A stretch of 64,000 nt of DNA from Candidatus Corynebacterium faecigallinarum. GTDB lineage: Bacteria > Actinomycetota > Actinomycetes > Mycobacteriales > Mycobacteriaceae. Position numbers and translations under genes: made by a program. Shown one piece after another: positions 17,035-27,406 of the stretch (positions within the stretch are counted from its first letter, which is position 1; each line of letters starts with the position of its first letter). The DNA is taken from the NCBI GenBank assembly GCA_019120175.1, contig DWVP01000014.1, positions 62,001-126,000 on the forward strand, written 5' to 3'. The notes below the pieces were generated by a model. The model worked only from the letters and a program-made list of their open reading frames with translations, searched no databases and had not been told where the DNA came from.

Positions 17035-18663
17035 GTGACTGCACCCGCCACCGACCCGGTTACCGTCCACGAGGTGGACGGCGGCCCAGGGCTCCCGGCA
17101 CTCGTCTCTGAGCTCCGCGACCGCATCACCCGAGCCCGCCGCGGCGGCGGCGAGAAAGCACGTCAGAGACACCTCTCCCGAGGCAAGATGCTGCCCCGTG
17201 ACCGGGTCGACGCCCTGCTCGACCCCGGCAGCCCCTTCCTCGAGGTCGCCCCGCTGGCCGGCGAAGACATGTATGACGGCAAGGTGCCAGGGGCCGGCAT
17301 TGTCGCCGGTGTCGGGCTCGTCGAGGGGCGTCTCTGCCTCATCGCCGCCAATGACGCCACCGTCTCCGGCGGCACCTACTATCCCGTCACGGTGAAGAAG
17401 CACCTGCGGGCCCAGGAGATCGCCGAAGCGAACCGACTGCCGTGCATCTACCTGGTCGACTCCGGCGGAGCCATGCTGCTCCAGCAGGACGAGGTTTTCC
17501 CCGACCGCGACCACTTCGGACGTATCTTCTTCAACCAGGCCCGGATGTCCGCCCGTGGCATCCCACAGCTCTCCGCCGTCATGGGCTCCTGTACCGCGGG
17601 TGGCGCCTACGTCCCGGCGATCTCGGACGAGACTGTCATCGTCGACGGCCAGGGCACCATCTTCCTCGCCGGCCCGCCGCTGGTGAAGGCGGCCACAGGC
17701 GAAGACGTCACCGCCGAGGAACTCGGTGGCGGGGCGATGCACTCCCGCATCTCCGGGGTCACCGACCACCTTGCCGCGGATGACGCAGACGCCATCCAGC
17801 GCATCCGTGACATCGTCGCCACCCTCCCGGAGGATGCTCCCGCAGCACCGGTCGCAGACGCCTCCACCTACACTGCCGCCGATCAGACCGCTTTGTACGA
17901 CATCGTCCCCGCCGACCTGAAGACCCCCTACGATGCCCGCGACGTCGTCCGGATCATCGCCGACACCGGTTCCGTCCACGAGTTCAAGGCCGAATACGAC
18001 AACTCCGTCATCACCTCCTTCGCCCGGATCGAGGGGCACCGGGTCGGCGTCATCGCCAACAACGGCGTCATCTTCGGCGACGGCGCAGTGAAGGCCTCCC
18101 ACTTCATCCAGCTCTGCGAACAGCGCGGCACCCCACTGATCTTCCTGCAGAACACCACCGGCTTCATGGTCGGCAAGGACTACGAGCAGGGCGGCATCGC
18201 CAAGCACGGCGCGAAGATGGTCACCGCCGTCGCCACGGCCACCGTCCCCAAGCTTACCGTCATCACCGGCGGCGGCTTCGGCGCCGGCAACTACGCCATG
18301 TGCGGTCGCGCCTACTCGCCCCGGTTCCTGTGGACCTGGCCGAACGCGAAGGTCTCGGTCATGGGAGGCCCGCAGGCGGCGATGACCCTGTCCACCGTCC
18401 GCGGTGCGAAGGTCACCCGCGAGGAAGGGGAGTGGACGGAGAACGACCGGGAGGACTTCGAGCGTCCCATCCGGGACCTCTTCGAGGAGAAGTCGAGCTG
18501 CTGGTACGGCACCGCCCGACTCTGGGACGACGGCGTCATCGACCCGGCGGACACCCGCCGCGTCCTCGCCATGGCCCTGGGCATCTGTGCCCGCACACCC
18601 CGCGACGGTGCCACCGGTGCCGGCGACAACGACAGCGCCGGCTTCGGCGTCTTCCGGATGTAG
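17035..18663 (+). CDS. biotin-dependent acyl-CoA carboxylase beta subunit (methylcrotonyl-CoA carboxylase type)
   Basis: 542 residues, GTG start. It carries the carboxyltransferase domains that move CO2 from biotin to an acyl-CoA. The N-half has [18 protein letters not shown] and [20 protein letters not shown] (first oxyanion hole). The C-half has [17 protein letters not shown] and [20 protein letters not shown], which are diagnostic of the methylcrotonyl-CoA (and geranyl-CoA) carboxylase branch rather than acetyl/propionyl-CoA carboxylases. Length fits MccB/AccD1. It is first in the island and is followed 13 bp later by the biotin carboxylase subunit, as in accD1-accA1-fadE19 of M. tuberculosis. 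Confidence 0.92.
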   Translation: MTAPATDPVTVHEVDGGPGLPALVSELRDRITRARRGGGEKARQRHLSRGKMLPRDRVDALLDPGSPFLEVAPLAGEDMYDGKVPGAGIVAGVGLVEGRLCLIAANDATVSGGTYYPVTVKKHLRAQEIAEANRLPCIYLVDSGGAMLLQQDEVFPDRDHFGRIFFNQARMSARGIPQLSAVMGSCTAGGAYVPAISDETVIVDGQGTIFLAGPPLVKAATGEDVTAEELGGGAMHSRISGVTDHLAADDADAIQRIRDIVATLPEDAPAAPVADASTYTAADQTALYDIVPADLKTPYDARDVVRIIADTGSVHEFKAEYDNSVITSFARIEGHRVGVIANNGVIFGDGAVKASHFIQLCEQRGTPLIFLQNTTGFMVGKDYEQGGIAKHGAKMVTAVATATVPKLTVITGGGFGAGNYAMCGRAYSPRFLWTWPNAKVSVMGGPQAAMTLSTVRGAKVTREEGEWTENDREDFERPIRDLFEEKSSCWYGTARLWDDGVIDPADTRRVLAMALGICARTPRDGATGAGDNDSAGFGVFRM

Positions 18664-18676
18664 GAGAGGAACACCA

Positions 18677-20776
18677 ATGACCACCAGTTCCGGCATATTC
18701 GACACGGTGCTCGTCGCCAACCGCGGCGAGATCGCCTGCCGCGTCATCCGCACCGTCCAGGACATGGGCCTGCGTGCCGTCGCCGTCTACTCGGACGCTG
18801 ACGCTGCAGCCCCGCACGTCACACTCGCCGACACCGCCGTCCGCCTCGGCCCGGCTGCGGCGTCCGAGTCCTACCTCAACATCGACCGCGTCCTCGCCGC
18901 CGCTGCCGCCTCCGGGGCCGGTGCGATCCACCCCGGGTACGGATTCCTCTCCGAGAACGCCACTTTCGCCCGCGCCTGCGAGGACGCCGGCATCGTCTTC
19001 ATCGGCCCGCCGGCGGACGCCATCGAAGGCATGGGTGACAAGATCACCGCCCGCGCCACCGTCGAAGCACGTGATGTGCCGACCGTCCCCGGTATCTCCC
19101 GGCCAGGGCTCACCGACGACGAACTCATCGCCGGGGTCACCGGCACCGACGGGGGAGCGGGCGTGGAGTTCCCCGTCCTCATCAAGCCCTCGGCCGGTGG
19201 CGGCGGCAAGGGCATGCACGTGGTCGAATCGCCGGATGACCTGGCCGACACCCTCGTCGGAGCGCGCCGGGAGGCGGCCTCCTCCTTCGGCGATGACACC
19301 CTGTTCATCGAGCACTTCGTGGACACCCCGCGGCACATCGAGGTCCAGGTGATGGCGGACGCCCACGGCAATGTCATCCACCTCGGTGAGCGGGAGTGCT
19401 CGCTGCAGCGCCGCCACCAGAAGGTCATCGAGGAGGCGCCCTCGGCTTTGCTCGACGAGGAGACCCGGGCCCGCATCGGCGAGGCGGCGTGTGACGCTGC
19501 CCGCTCCTGCGGCTACCGCGGGGCCGGCACCGTGGAGTTCATCGTCTCGGCGAAGCGTCCGGACCTCTTCTTCTTCATGGAGATGAACACCCGCCTGCAG
19601 GTCGAGCACCCGGTCACCGAACTGGTCACCGGCCTCGACCTGGTCGAACTCCAGATCCGTGTCGCCCAGGGTGAACCGCTGCCGGTCGCGCAGGACGATG
19701 TCACGCTCATCGGCCATGCGATCGAGGCGCGCGTCTACGCCGAGGATCCGGCCGCGGGATTCCTGCCCACCGGCGGCACCGTCACCGCACTGCGCTGGCC
19801 GACCGGGCCCGGCATCCGGGTGGACACCGGCATCGCCGCGGGACAGGAGATCGGATCCGACTACGACCCCATGCTCGCCAAGGTCATCGCCTACGGCGCT
19901 GACCGGGCACAGTCCCTCGACCGGCTGGACGCCGCCCTGGCGACCACCCTGCTCGCCGGGCTCGGCACCGACGGAGCCCCGGGCACGAACATCGACTTCT
20001 GCCGGTTTCTCCTCGCCGACCCCGAGGTCCGGGCCGGCGACCTGGACACCGGCCTGCTCGACCGGATCGTCGGTGACTTCACCACCCCGGACCTCCCGGG
20101 CGAGGCGCTCATTGTCGCAGCTCTTGCGCTGAAGGACGCTGCAGAACTGGCCGCCACCACCACCGGCTACCACGGGTCGTGGGCTGCCGCCGACGGCTGG
20201 CGCTCCGGTGCAGCAGCCGCACCGTTTCGCACGAGACTGTCCGTCCCGGGCGTCGGCCCGGTCGATATGGCTCTCACCGGCACCGATGACGTTGCACTGA
20301 CGGTCACCCAGGTCGGGGAGAAGGACGCCGACCCCGTCACCGCAACTGCCACCGTCCTGGCGACCGTGCCGGACGACGGCTCCGGCGCGACGGCCTGCAT
20401 CTTCACCGGTGAGGGACAGGGTTCCCGCCGCTGGCTGAGTCAACCGGTGCCGTCCGCCACCGGGACCGCCGTGGCCGTCTCCGGACCGGCCGGTACCTGG
20501 ACCGTCACCACACTCGGTCTCGGGCAGGACGCCGCTGCGGCCGGCCCCGGCGACGACGACATCCTCAGCCCGATGCCCGGCACCGTCGTGGATGTCCGCG
20601 TGACAGACGGGGACACGGTCACTGCTGGCCAGCCGCTCCTCGTCCTCGAGGCCATGAAAATGGAGCACTCCCTGACCGCCACCCATGACGGGATCGTGCA
20701 GCTCAGCTGTGCCACCGGCGACAAGGTCGGTGCTGGTACCGTCCTCGCCACCGTCCTTGCCACTGTTCCCGCTTGA
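18677..20776 (+). CDS. biotin carboxylase / biotin carboxyl carrier alpha subunit (methylcrotonyl-CoA carboxylase type)
   Basis: 699 residues from ATG 18677 (RBS AGGAGAGGAA); the frame is open upstream inside the previous gene but that is a shadow. Domains: biotin carboxylase ([31 protein letters not shown]-grasp loop [47 protein letters not shown], residues ~8-450), a variable BT-like domain, and a C-terminal biotinyl domain with biotinylated Lys in [13 protein letters not shown]. It fixes bicarbonate on biotin for the beta subunit. Same operon as its partner; the acyl-CoA dehydrogenase begins 54 bp downstream. Confidence 0.93.
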   Translation: MTTSSGIFDTVLVANRGEIACRVIRTVQDMGLRAVAVYSDADAAAPHVTLADTAVRLGPAAASESYLNIDRVLAAAAASGAGAIHPGYGFLSENATFARACEDAGIVFIGPPADAIEGMGDKITARATVEARDVPTVPGISRPGLTDDELIAGVTGTDGGAGVEFPVLIKPSAGGGGKGMHVVESPDDLADTLVGARREAASSFGDDTLFIEHFVDTPRHIEVQVMADAHGNVIHLGERECSLQRRHQKVIEEAPSALLDEETRARIGEAACDAARSCGYRGAGTVEFIVSAKRPDLFFFMEMNTRLQVEHPVTELVTGLDLVELQIRVAQGEPLPVAQDDVTLIGHAIEARVYAEDPAAGFLPTGGTVTALRWPTGPGIRVDTGIAAGQEIGSDYDPMLAKVIAYGADRAQSLDRLDAALATTLLAGLGTDGAPGTNIDFCRFLLADPEVRAGDLDTGLLDRIVGDFTTPDLPGEALIVAALALKDAAELAATTTGYHGSWAAADGWRSGAAAAPFRTRLSVPGVGPVDMALTGTDDVALTVTQVGEKDADPVTATATVLATVPDDGSGATACIFTGEGQGSRRWLSQPVPSATGTAVAVSGPAGTWTVTTLGLGQDAAAAGPGDDDILSPMPGTVVDVRVTDGDTVTAGQPLLVLEAMKMEHSLTATHDGIVQLSCATGDKVGAGTVLATVLATVPA

Positions 20777-20830
20777 CCGGAAGAACCCAGAAGAGTCCCC
20801 CAGAGAAGTCCCCACAGAAAAGGAAACACC

Positions 20831-22018
20831 ATGACTGCATCAACCACCCGCCGATCCAACCCTGCCGACGACGGACTGACCCCGGAACTCGTCGAACTGC
20901 GACGCACTGTCGAAGAGTTCGCCAACGAGGTCGTTGACCCGAAGGTGGCGGAGAACTACCGGAACCACACCTTCGACTACGACATTCAGGCCCAGATGGG
21001 CGAGCTGGGCCTGTTCGGACTGCCGTTCTCCGAGGAGTACGGCGGCATGGGCGGTGACTACTTCGCTCTCGGTGTCGCCCTGGAGGAGCTCGCCCGGGTC
21101 GACCAGTCGGTGGCGATCACCCTGGAGGCCGGCTGTTCCCTCGGCGCCATGCCGATCTACCGCTTCGGCACCGAGGAACAGAAGCAGAAGTACCTGCCCG
21201 GCCTGCTCGCCGGTACCAACCTCGCCGGATTCGGCCTCACCGAGCCGGGCGCCGGATCAGACGCCGGCGGCACGAGGACCACCGCGAAACTCGAGGACGG
21301 CAACTGGCGGATCAACGGCTCCAAGCAGTTCATCACCAACTCCGGAACCGACATCACCTCCCTGGTCACCACCACCGCGGTCACCGGTACCCGCGAGGAC
21401 GGCCGCAAGGAGATCTCCGCGATCATCGTCCCGACCGACACCCCAGGTTTCACCGCCGAACCGGCCTACGACAAGGTCGGCTGGAACTGCTCGGACACCC
21501 ATCCGTTGAGCTACGACGATGTCGTCGTCTCGGAGGAGAACCTGCTGGGCAAGCGTGGCCGCGGCTTCGCCCAGTTCCTCTCCATCCTCGCTGAAGGACG
21601 CGTCGCCATCGCAGCGCTGGCCACCGGTGCAGCCCAGGGCTGTGTCGACGAAGCCGTGGAGTACGCGAAGCAGCGCACCTCCTTCGGCCGTCCGATCGCC
21701 GAGTACCAGGGTGTCTCCTTCAAGATCGCCCGGATGGAGGCGCGTGCCTGGACCGCCCGTCAGGCCTGGCGCGCCGCGGCGCAGAAGATGCTCGCCGGCG
21801 AGGACTTCAGCCGGGAGGCCTCGATCGCGAAGATGGTGGCTGGCGATGCAGCGATGGACAACGCCCGGGACGCCACCCAGGTCTTCGGCGGTGCAGGGTT
21901 CATGAACGAGACCCGCGTCGCCCGGCACTACCGGGACTCCAAGATCCTCGAGATCGGTGAGGGAACAACCGAGGTCCAGCTCATGCTCATCGCCCGCTCC
22001 CTGGGGCTGGAGGGGTGA
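20831..22018 (+). CDS. acyl-CoA dehydrogenase (isovaleryl-CoA dehydrogenase candidate)
   Basis: 395 residues, ATG after AAAAGGAAACACC. Family motifs: GFGLTEPGAGSDAGGTRTTA for FAD/substrate contact, INGSKQFITNSGTD, LAEGRVAIAALATGAAQGC, QVFGGAGFMNETRVARHYRD and IGEGTTEVQLMLIARSL. The base position in the C-terminal IGEGTTEVQ loop and the genes around it (carboxylase before, MaoC and CitE after) copy the fadE19 position in the M. tuberculosis accD1-accA1-fadE19-Rv2499c-citE cluster, where branched acyl-CoAs of leucine breakdown are oxidised. Substrate assignment is inferred from context. Confidence 0.9.
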   Translation: MTASTTRRSNPADDGLTPELVELRRTVEEFANEVVDPKVAENYRNHTFDYDIQAQMGELGLFGLPFSEEYGGMGGDYFALGVALEELARVDQSVAITLEAGCSLGAMPIYRFGTEEQKQKYLPGLLAGTNLAGFGLTEPGAGSDAGGTRTTAKLEDGNWRINGSKQFITNSGTDITSLVTTTAVTGTREDGRKEISAIIVPTDTPGFTAEPAYDKVGWNCSDTHPLSYDDVVVSEENLLGKRGRGFAQFLSILAEGRVAIAALATGAAQGCVDEAVEYAKQRTSFGRPIAEYQGVSFKIARMEARAWTARQAWRAAAQKMLAGEDFSREASIAKMVAGDAAMDNARDATQVFGGAGFMNETRVARHYRDSKILEIGEGTTEVQLMLIARSLGLEG

Positions 22019-22554
22019 GCGCGGTGACTGAGACGACTACCGGTTCACCGAAGACCGCCACCACAATTGAACAGCGTGGCCTATGGCTCGAGGAGTTCGA
22101 GGAAGGCGTGACCTACCTCCACCGTCCGGGCCGTACCGTCACCGAGGCGGACAACACCCTCTTCACCACCCAAACCATGAACACCCAGCCGTTGCACCTG
22201 GACGCGGCGTGGGCCGCGACCCAGCCGGGCTTCCACGGCGAGCGACTGGTGAACTCCATGTTCACGCTGTCCACCGTGGTCGGACTGTCGGTCAACCAGC
22301 TCACGCTCGGCACCATCGTCGCCAACCTCGGCTTCAGTGAGATCGCCTTCCCGGCGCCCATGTTCCACGGCGACACGCTCTACGCCGAGACCGAATGCCT
22401 CTCGGTCCGCCGCTCGAAGTCCCGTCCGAACCAGGGCGTCGTCGAGCTGCGGCACATCGGCCGCAACCAGCACGGTGACATCGTATGCACCGCCGTGCGC
22501 AACACCCTCGTGCAGTGCCGAACCACCGGCGACGGGGAAGGGGAGACATCATGA
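22015..22554 (+). CDS. MaoC-family acyl-CoA hydratase (3-methylglutaconyl-CoA/itaconyl-CoA hydratase candidate)
   Basis: 179 residues from GTG 22015, whose GTGA overlaps the previous stop (GTG 22024 is an alternative). Single hot-dog domain: RTVTEADNTLFTTQTMNTQPLHLDAAW carries the D-x4-H hydratase-2 type signature (catalytic Asp/His region), followed by VNSMFTLSTVVGLSVNQ and the usual NLGFSEIAFPAPMFHGDTLY. The homologue Rv2499c lies at the same position in mycobacteria beside citE. It would hydrate 3-methylglutaconyl-CoA to HMG-CoA, replacing a crotonase-type enzyme (none is present in the island). Its stop overlaps the next start (ATGA). Confidence 0.88.
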   Translation: MSAVTETTTGSPKTATTIEQRGLWLEEFEEGVTYLHRPGRTVTEADNTLFTTQTMNTQPLHLDAAWAATQPGFHGERLVNSMFTLSTVVGLSVNQLTLGTIVANLGFSEIAFPAPMFHGDTLYAETECLSVRRSKSRPNQGVVELRHIGRNQHGDIVCTAVRNTLVQCRTTGDGEGETS

Positions 22555-23456
22555 CCGACCGCTGGACACCTCCCGGCCCCGCCCTGCTCTTCGCCCCCGC
22601 CGACCGGCCCGAGCGGTTCGCCAAGGCCGCCGAGCGTTCGGACGCGGTCATCCTCGATCTCGAGGACGGCTGCCGGGCAGAGAACCGGGCCTCGGCCCGA
22701 AAGAACATCGTCACCGCCGACCTTGACCCGGCCCACACCATCGTGCGGATCAACCCGCCGGGGACCACGGATTTCGACGCCGACCTTCAGGCCGTCGCCG
22801 ACAGCCCCTTCACCACGGTGATGCTGCCGAAGGCGGAGGGAGGTCGGACGGTGGAAGCCCTCGCCGAGACCGTTCCGGATGCCTCCACCTGGCGCATCAT
22901 CGCACTGGTCGAGACTCCCCGTGGCGTCCTCGACCTGGCCTCGCTGACCGCACACCCGCAGGTGGACGCCCTGTTCTGGGGTGCGGAGGACCTCACAGCG
23001 GCACTCGGCGGGACCTCCTCCCGCTACAGCGCAGAAGAGATCCCCACTGCCGGTGGCGGTACCTCGGGCCACCCCGGCGGCTACCGCGAAGTCCCCCGGC
23101 TCACCCGCTCCCTCGTTCTGCTGCACGCGGCCGCCGCAGGGAAGACCGCGCTGGACTCCATCCACGCCGACTCCGCGGACGTGGTCGGGGCACGCGCCGA
23201 GGCGGTGGACGCGGCGGCCAGCGGTTTCGCCGGCACCGTGGCGATCCATCCTGGACTCGTCCCCGTCATCCGGGAGGCCTACCGACCCGATGACGCCAGC
23301 GTCGACTGGGCCTGCCGGGTCGTCGCAGGTGCCGCGGAGAACTCCGGCGCCTTCGCCGTCGACGGCGAGATGATCGACGCCCCGCTGCGCCGACAAGCAG
23401 AACTCATTCTCTCCAGGACCCCCGCCAACTCATCTGACACCTCACCCAGGAGTTGA
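22551..23456 (+). CDS. citE: CitE-like beta-hydroxyacyl-CoA lyase
   Basis: 301 residues. TIM-barrel HpcH/HpaI-CitE family: PALLFAPADRPERFAKAAE, VILDLEDGC (metal/acid region), TVMLPKAEGG, IIALVETPRGVLDL with metal-binding Glu, FWGAEDLTAALGG, and late GTVAIHPGLVPVI. A single gene without citrate-lyase partners is the stand-alone type; the M. tuberculosis homologue Rv2498c has been shown to split HMG-CoA and citramalyl-CoA in leucine and itaconate breakdown. Here it would yield acetyl-CoA and acetoacetate, the latter fitting the SCOT genes downstream. Overlaps the MaoC gene by 4 bp. Confidence 0.9.
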   Translation: MTDRWTPPGPALLFAPADRPERFAKAAERSDAVILDLEDGCRAENRASARKNIVTADLDPAHTIVRINPPGTTDFDADLQAVADSPFTTVMLPKAEGGRTVEALAETVPDASTWRIIALVETPRGVLDLASLTAHPQVDALFWGAEDLTAALGGTSSRYSAEEIPTAGGGTSGHPGGYREVPRLTRSLVLLHAAAAGKTALDSIHADSADVVGARAEAVDAAASGFAGTVAIHPGLVPVIREAYRPDDASVDWACRVVAGAAENSGAFAVDGEMIDAPLRRQAELILSRTPANSSDTSPRS

Positions 23457-23461
23457 TTTCC

Positions 23462-25162
23462 GTGACATCCTCACTGCGACCGCACCACGACATCACCCTT
23501 TCCGACCCCGTCGACATCGATCCTGCTGTATCCCATCTCGTCGGCCCGACCGATGTCCCGCTACTGAACGAGACCATCGGTCAGAGCCTGGCACGTACCG
23601 TGGCCACCTATCCGGACCACGATGCCCTGATCGACTTCTACGGCGATATTCACCTCACCTACCAGGAGTTCCACCGCAAGGTCCTTCGCCTGGCGTCCGG
23701 CTTGCACAACGCTGGCTACCGGAAGGGCGACCGGATCGGCGTCTGGTCCCCGAATCGCTGGGAATGGATGGTGCTGCAGTTCGCCACGGCCGAGATCGGG
23801 GCGATCCTCGTGTGCATCAACCCCACCTACCGGACCCGCGAACTGACCTATGCCGTCAACCAGTCCGGCATCAAGGCCCTGTTCTCCGCCGGCCGGTTCA
23901 AGGACTCGAACTACCGGGCCATGATCGGCACCGTGTCGCACACCTTCGACCGCCCTTTCAAGGAGGCCGTGTTCTTCGGCTCCGAGCGGTGGGAGGAGCT
24001 CGCCAACAGTGCTATCGGCGACCTCAACCCGGTCCGCGAGACTCTCGACCCGCATGATCCGATCAACATCCAGTACACCTCGGGCACCACCGGCATGGCG
24101 AAGGGTGCGACCCTGACCCACCACAACGTGCTCAACAACGGGTTCATGATCGGCGAACGGCTGGACTACACCGACGCCGACCGGGTGGTCATCCCGGTCC
24201 CCTTCTTCCACTGCTTCGGCATGGTCATCGGAATCCTCGCCGCGGTCACCCACGGGGCGGCGTCGATCATCCCGGGCCCGGTGTTCAATGCCGAGAACAC
24301 CCTGGAGGCCGCCCATCACGGCCAGGCGACGAGTCTGTTGGGTGTGCCTACGATGTTCATGGCAGAACTCCAGCTGCTCGACCACCTGGCGGAGAAGGGC
24401 AAGACGCTGGACCTGTCGCGGCTACGTACCGGCGTCATGGCGGGTACCTCCTGTCCGACGAAGACGATGCGCGAGATCATCGACATCCTCGGCATCGAGG
24501 AGATCGGCATCTGCTATGGCATGACCGAGACCGCCCCGGTCAACCACCAGACCTTGCCGGACGACCCGGTGGAGAAGCGCGTGGAGACCGTCGGACGGGT
24601 CGGCCCCCATATCGAGGTCAAGATCGTGGACGAGGAGGGCAGCCCTGTCGCCCGAGGCGTCCAGGGCGAGCTGCTCGTCCGCGGCTACTCGGTGATGCAG
24701 GGCTACTGGGACATGCCGGAGAAGACGAGCGAGGCGATCGATGCCGACAACTGGATACATTCCGGGGACCTCGCCACCATGGACACTGACGGCTACGTGC
24801 AGATCACCGGCCGGATCAAGGACATGGTCATTCGCGGTGGGGAGAATATCTACCCCCGCGAGATCGAGGAGTTCCTCTACGAGCACCCGGACATCGCCGA
24901 CGTCCAGGTCATCGGCGTCCCCGACGAGAAGTACGGGGAAGAGCTCATGGCCTGGATCATCCTCGACGAGGAGGCTGTCGCCGACGGTCGCACGCTCACC
25001 GCAGAGGACATTCGTGCCTTCAGCGACGGAAAGCTCGCCAAGTTCAAGATCCCCCGATACGTCCACATCACCGAAAGCTTCCCGATGACGATCTCCGGCA
25101 AGGTCCGCAAGGTCGAGATGCGGGAGAAAGCCATCGGAATCCTCGGGTTGTTCACCACCTGA
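23462..25162 (+). CDS. AMP-binding acyl-CoA synthetase
   Basis: 566 residues from GTG 23462, placed 9 nt after AGGAG; a TTG at 23453 is closer to that site and less likely. Adenylate-forming motifs are complete: YTSGTTGMAKGATLTH (A3, P-loop), ICYGMTETAPV (A5), HSGDLATMDTDGYVQITGR (A7/A8), RGGENIYPREIEEFL and the catalytic Lys in MTISGKVRKVEMR (A10). It activates a carboxylic acid to its CoA thioester. Being the last gene of the run, it probably feeds an external short or branched acid (isovalerate or similar) into the pathway, but the pocket cannot be read from sequence alone. Confidence 0.92.
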   Translation: MTSSLRPHHDITLSDPVDIDPAVSHLVGPTDVPLLNETIGQSLARTVATYPDHDALIDFYGDIHLTYQEFHRKVLRLASGLHNAGYRKGDRIGVWSPNRWEWMVLQFATAEIGAILVCINPTYRTRELTYAVNQSGIKALFSAGRFKDSNYRAMIGTVSHTFDRPFKEAVFFGSERWEELANSAIGDLNPVRETLDPHDPINIQYTSGTTGMAKGATLTHHNVLNNGFMIGERLDYTDADRVVIPVPFFHCFGMVIGILAAVTHGAASIIPGPVFNAENTLEAAHHGQATSLLGVPTMFMAELQLLDHLAEKGKTLDLSRLRTGVMAGTSCPTKTMREIIDILGIEEIGICYGMTETAPVNHQTLPDDPVEKRVETVGRVGPHIEVKIVDEEGSPVARGVQGELLVRGYSVMQGYWDMPEKTSEAIDADNWIHSGDLATMDTDGYVQITGRIKDMVIRGGENIYPREIEEFLYEHPDIADVQVIGVPDEKYGEELMAWIILDEEAVADGRTLTAEDIRAFSDGKLAKFKIPRYVHITESFPMTISGKVRKVEMREKAIGILGLFTT

Positions 25163-25222
25163 ACGGTGTCCTCTACAGTGGACCGGACAGTCAGGATGCT
25201 GCATGAGGATAAGGAGTTGAAC

Positions 25223-26422
25223 GTGGGCGGTTCCGAGGACGGTTCCCGGGGAGGGGAGTGGAGCGAGCTCCTCGATCGCCTGGAAGCCGACGTCGGGGAC
25301 CTGTCGGTACAGACCGCCGACAAGATCATGGCCACCATTCCCGGCTACGACCACGCCACCCACGAGAAGGTCGTCAATACTGCGAGACAGAACCTCTCGA
25401 TGAGTACCAGGGTCATCAGCCGTGGTGTGGAACCTGGGCCAGAGGACATCACACATGCCCGGCGGACGGCACTGGAGCGGATAGCGGAGGGCGTGCCACT
25501 GGGGAGTCTGCTGCGGGGGTTCCGACTCAGCATGAGGGTCATCCAGCGCCGGCTGCTGATTCTCGCCGAGGACCACGGAACCCCGGCTGAGCAGCTGCTG
25601 GAGTGGTCCAACCTGTTGTGGTCCCTGGGGGACGTCTACTCAACCATCGTCACGGGAGTTTACCGTGACCACGAGATCACCCGGGCCGTCGCCGACTCCA
25701 CACGGCGCTCGGAGTGGATCGGCCGGGTGATCACCGGCGAGCTCGACGATGCCGAGATCATGCGCGGAGCCTCGCTCTACAAGATCCCGACCGACGGCAA
25801 CCACCGGATCCTGATGGCACCCTTCATCGACGGTTCCGGGGTGGAGGTCGAGGTCGCCCTGCAGCGGTGGGCCGAGTCCTACGGGACCAGGCTGTTCATA
25901 ACGGTGCAGAACCGGTCGGTCGCCGGTGTGCTCATCGGCGACCCCGGCAACCCTGACGGTTCCGGTGACACCGCCGACCGGCTCCTGCCGGCGGGGATCC
26001 CCGTCGCGCTCGGGCGTCCGGCACCACTGACCGAACTGCACAGGACGTTCGCGACAGTCAGTCGGGTGGTGCGATCCGCCCTGTACCTGGGAATGACCGG
26101 ACGGGTCGACCAGGAGATGCTCTCCTGGCGGATGGCCATCAACGCTAGCCCGGAAACCACCGACGTGCTGCGACAACGGTACCTGGTGCCGCTACGTGGC
26201 TCCCGGGCCTTCGGCGAGGACCTCATCGACTCGGTCCGGGCCTACCTGGACCACAGGCTGAACGCGCGGGAAGCCGCAGAGAGCATTCCGGTGCACGTCA
26301 ACACCCTGCGCTACCGGCTGCGCCGCTTCGAGGAGTTGACCGGCTGCGACCTCGGGGACGTGAACACGCTGGTCGAGGTCGCCTGGATAACCGCGGTCCC
26401 GGTGGGGGACGACAGTGCCTGA
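25223..26422 (+). CDS. PucR/CdaR-type transcriptional regulator
   Basis: 399 residues from GTG 25223, which has AAGGAG six nt upstream; ATG 25196 and GTG 25166 are possible longer starts. An N-terminal helical region of ~160 residues (RsbRD-like) is followed by a GGDEF-like central part (ITGELDDAEIMRGASLYKIP) and a C-terminal PucR helix-turn-helix: SVRAYLDHRLNAREAAESIP then VHVNTLRYRLRRFEELTGCD. PucR proteins activate or repress nearby catabolic operons in response to a metabolite. It lies 60 bp after the ligase on the same strand and before the SCOT genes, so the island or its second half is the obvious target. Confidence 0.85.
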   Translation: MGGSEDGSRGGEWSELLDRLEADVGDLSVQTADKIMATIPGYDHATHEKVVNTARQNLSMSTRVISRGVEPGPEDITHARRTALERIAEGVPLGSLLRGFRLSMRVIQRRLLILAEDHGTPAEQLLEWSNLLWSLGDVYSTIVTGVYRDHEITRAVADSTRRSEWIGRVITGELDDAEIMRGASLYKIPTDGNHRILMAPFIDGSGVEVEVALQRWAESYGTRLFITVQNRSVAGVLIGDPGNPDGSGDTADRLLPAGIPVALGRPAPLTELHRTFATVSRVVRSALYLGMTGRVDQEMLSWRMAINASPETTDVLRQRYLVPLRGSRAFGEDLIDSVRAYLDHRLNAREAAESIPVHVNTLRYRLRRFEELTGCDLGDVNTLVEVAWITAVPVGDDSA

Positions 26423-26427
26423 CACTC

Positions 26428-26466
26428 TGCGCTGACATGGTGCGCTGACACGGTGCGCTGACACTG
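26428..26466. repeat. three-copy 13-bp tandem repeat
   Basis: TGCGCTGACATGG, TGCGCTGACACGG and TGCGCTGACACTG follow each other directly, starting 6 bp after the PucR stop codon. The remaining 160 bp before the SCOT genes hold their promoter; GGGAAGGGACTGAG precedes the start at 26630. Confidence 0.85.
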
Positions 26467-26629
26467 CTTTGTACGGGGACACAACTTTTCGTCCTGACCG
26501 TTGTTGTTCTGTACGTGGTGGGGTTTCCGCCGGCGACGCATACTCGGATTCGTCACCGAGGATGTGCTGTAGTTCACATTCTCAGGCGGATATTTTTCGG
26601 ACGATGCCCCATGTCGGGAAGGGACTGAG

Positions 26630-27406
26630 ATGAGTACAAGTACTGGAAAGTTGACGGACGCGGCCGATGCCGTCGCCCAGATCGAGGACGGTGCGACCCT
26701 CGCCGTCGGCGGCTTCGGAGTCTGCGGCATCCCCCAGGTGCTGCTGAGCGAACTGGCGTCCCGTGACGTCGGAAACTTCGAGGCGGTGTCGAATAATGCC
26801 GGTGTCGACGGTCGCGGCCTGGGTCTGCTGCTGGAGACCCGGCAACTGCGCCGGATCATCGCCAGCTATGTCGGCGAGAACAAGGAGTTCGCCCGCCAGT
26901 ACCTCGAGGGGGAACTGGAGGTGGAACTCACCCCGCAGGGAACACTCGCTGAGCGACTGCGGGCCGGCGGCTCCGGTATCGGCGCCTTCTACACCGCCGC
27001 CGGTGTCGGCACCCCGGTCGCCGACGGCGGCATGGTGTGGCGCTACGGCGCGCAAGGGTCGGACGACCCCGCCCACGGCGCGGTCATCTCCCCGGCCAAG
27101 GAGACACGCGAGATCGCCGGACGCACCCAGGTCCTCGAGGCGGCGATCGTCGCCGATGTCTCGCTGATCCGCGCCGAGGTGGCGGACACCTCCGGTAACC
27201 TGCGGTTCCGCCGGACGGCCCGGAACTTCAACCCACTGGCCGCGATGAGCGGACGGGTCTGCATCGTCGAGGCCGAGAAGGTCGTGCCCGTCGGTGAACT
27301 CGCCCCAGACGACATCCACCTGCCGGGCGTCTACGTTCACCACATCGTGGAGCTGACCCCGGAGCAGGTCGCCGACAAGACCATCGAGAAGGAGACCACA
27401 CGATGA
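26630..27406 (+). CDS. scoA: 3-oxoacid CoA-transferase subunit A (SCOT alpha)
   Basis: 258 residues. Class I CoA-transferase alpha subunit: [18 protein letters not shown] (oxyanion and CoA-binding glycine motif), [31 protein letters not shown] and [11 protein letters not shown]. The NNAGVD...GLGLL pattern is that of acetoacetate-succinyl-CoA transferases; 3-oxoadipate transferases (PcaI) are close relatives, and no protocatechuate genes lie nearby. Its stop overlaps the beta start (ATGA). With scoB it would turn acetoacetate into acetoacetyl-CoA, the natural continuation of the CitE reaction upstream. Confidence 0.9.
   Translation: MSTSTGKLTDAADAVAQIEDGATLAVGGFGVCGIPQVLLSELASRDVGNFEAVSNNAGVDGRGLGLLLETRQLRRIIASYVGENKEFARQYLEGELEVELTPQGTLAERLRAGGSGIGAFYTAAGVGTPVADGGMVWRYGAQGSDDPAHGAVISPAKETREIAGRTQVLEAAIVADVSLIRAEVADTSGNLRFRRTARNFNPLAAMSGRVCIVEAEKVVPVGELAPDDIHLPGVYVHHIVELTPEQVADKTIEKETTR

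Noticed and set aside
16948..20815. Very long open frames on the minus strand opposite the carboxylase genes (605 and 759 codons)
   Set aside because: They are exact antisense of strongly coding genes and have the Gly/Val/Asp-rich make-up expected from GC-rich shadows; no family motif or ribosome site.
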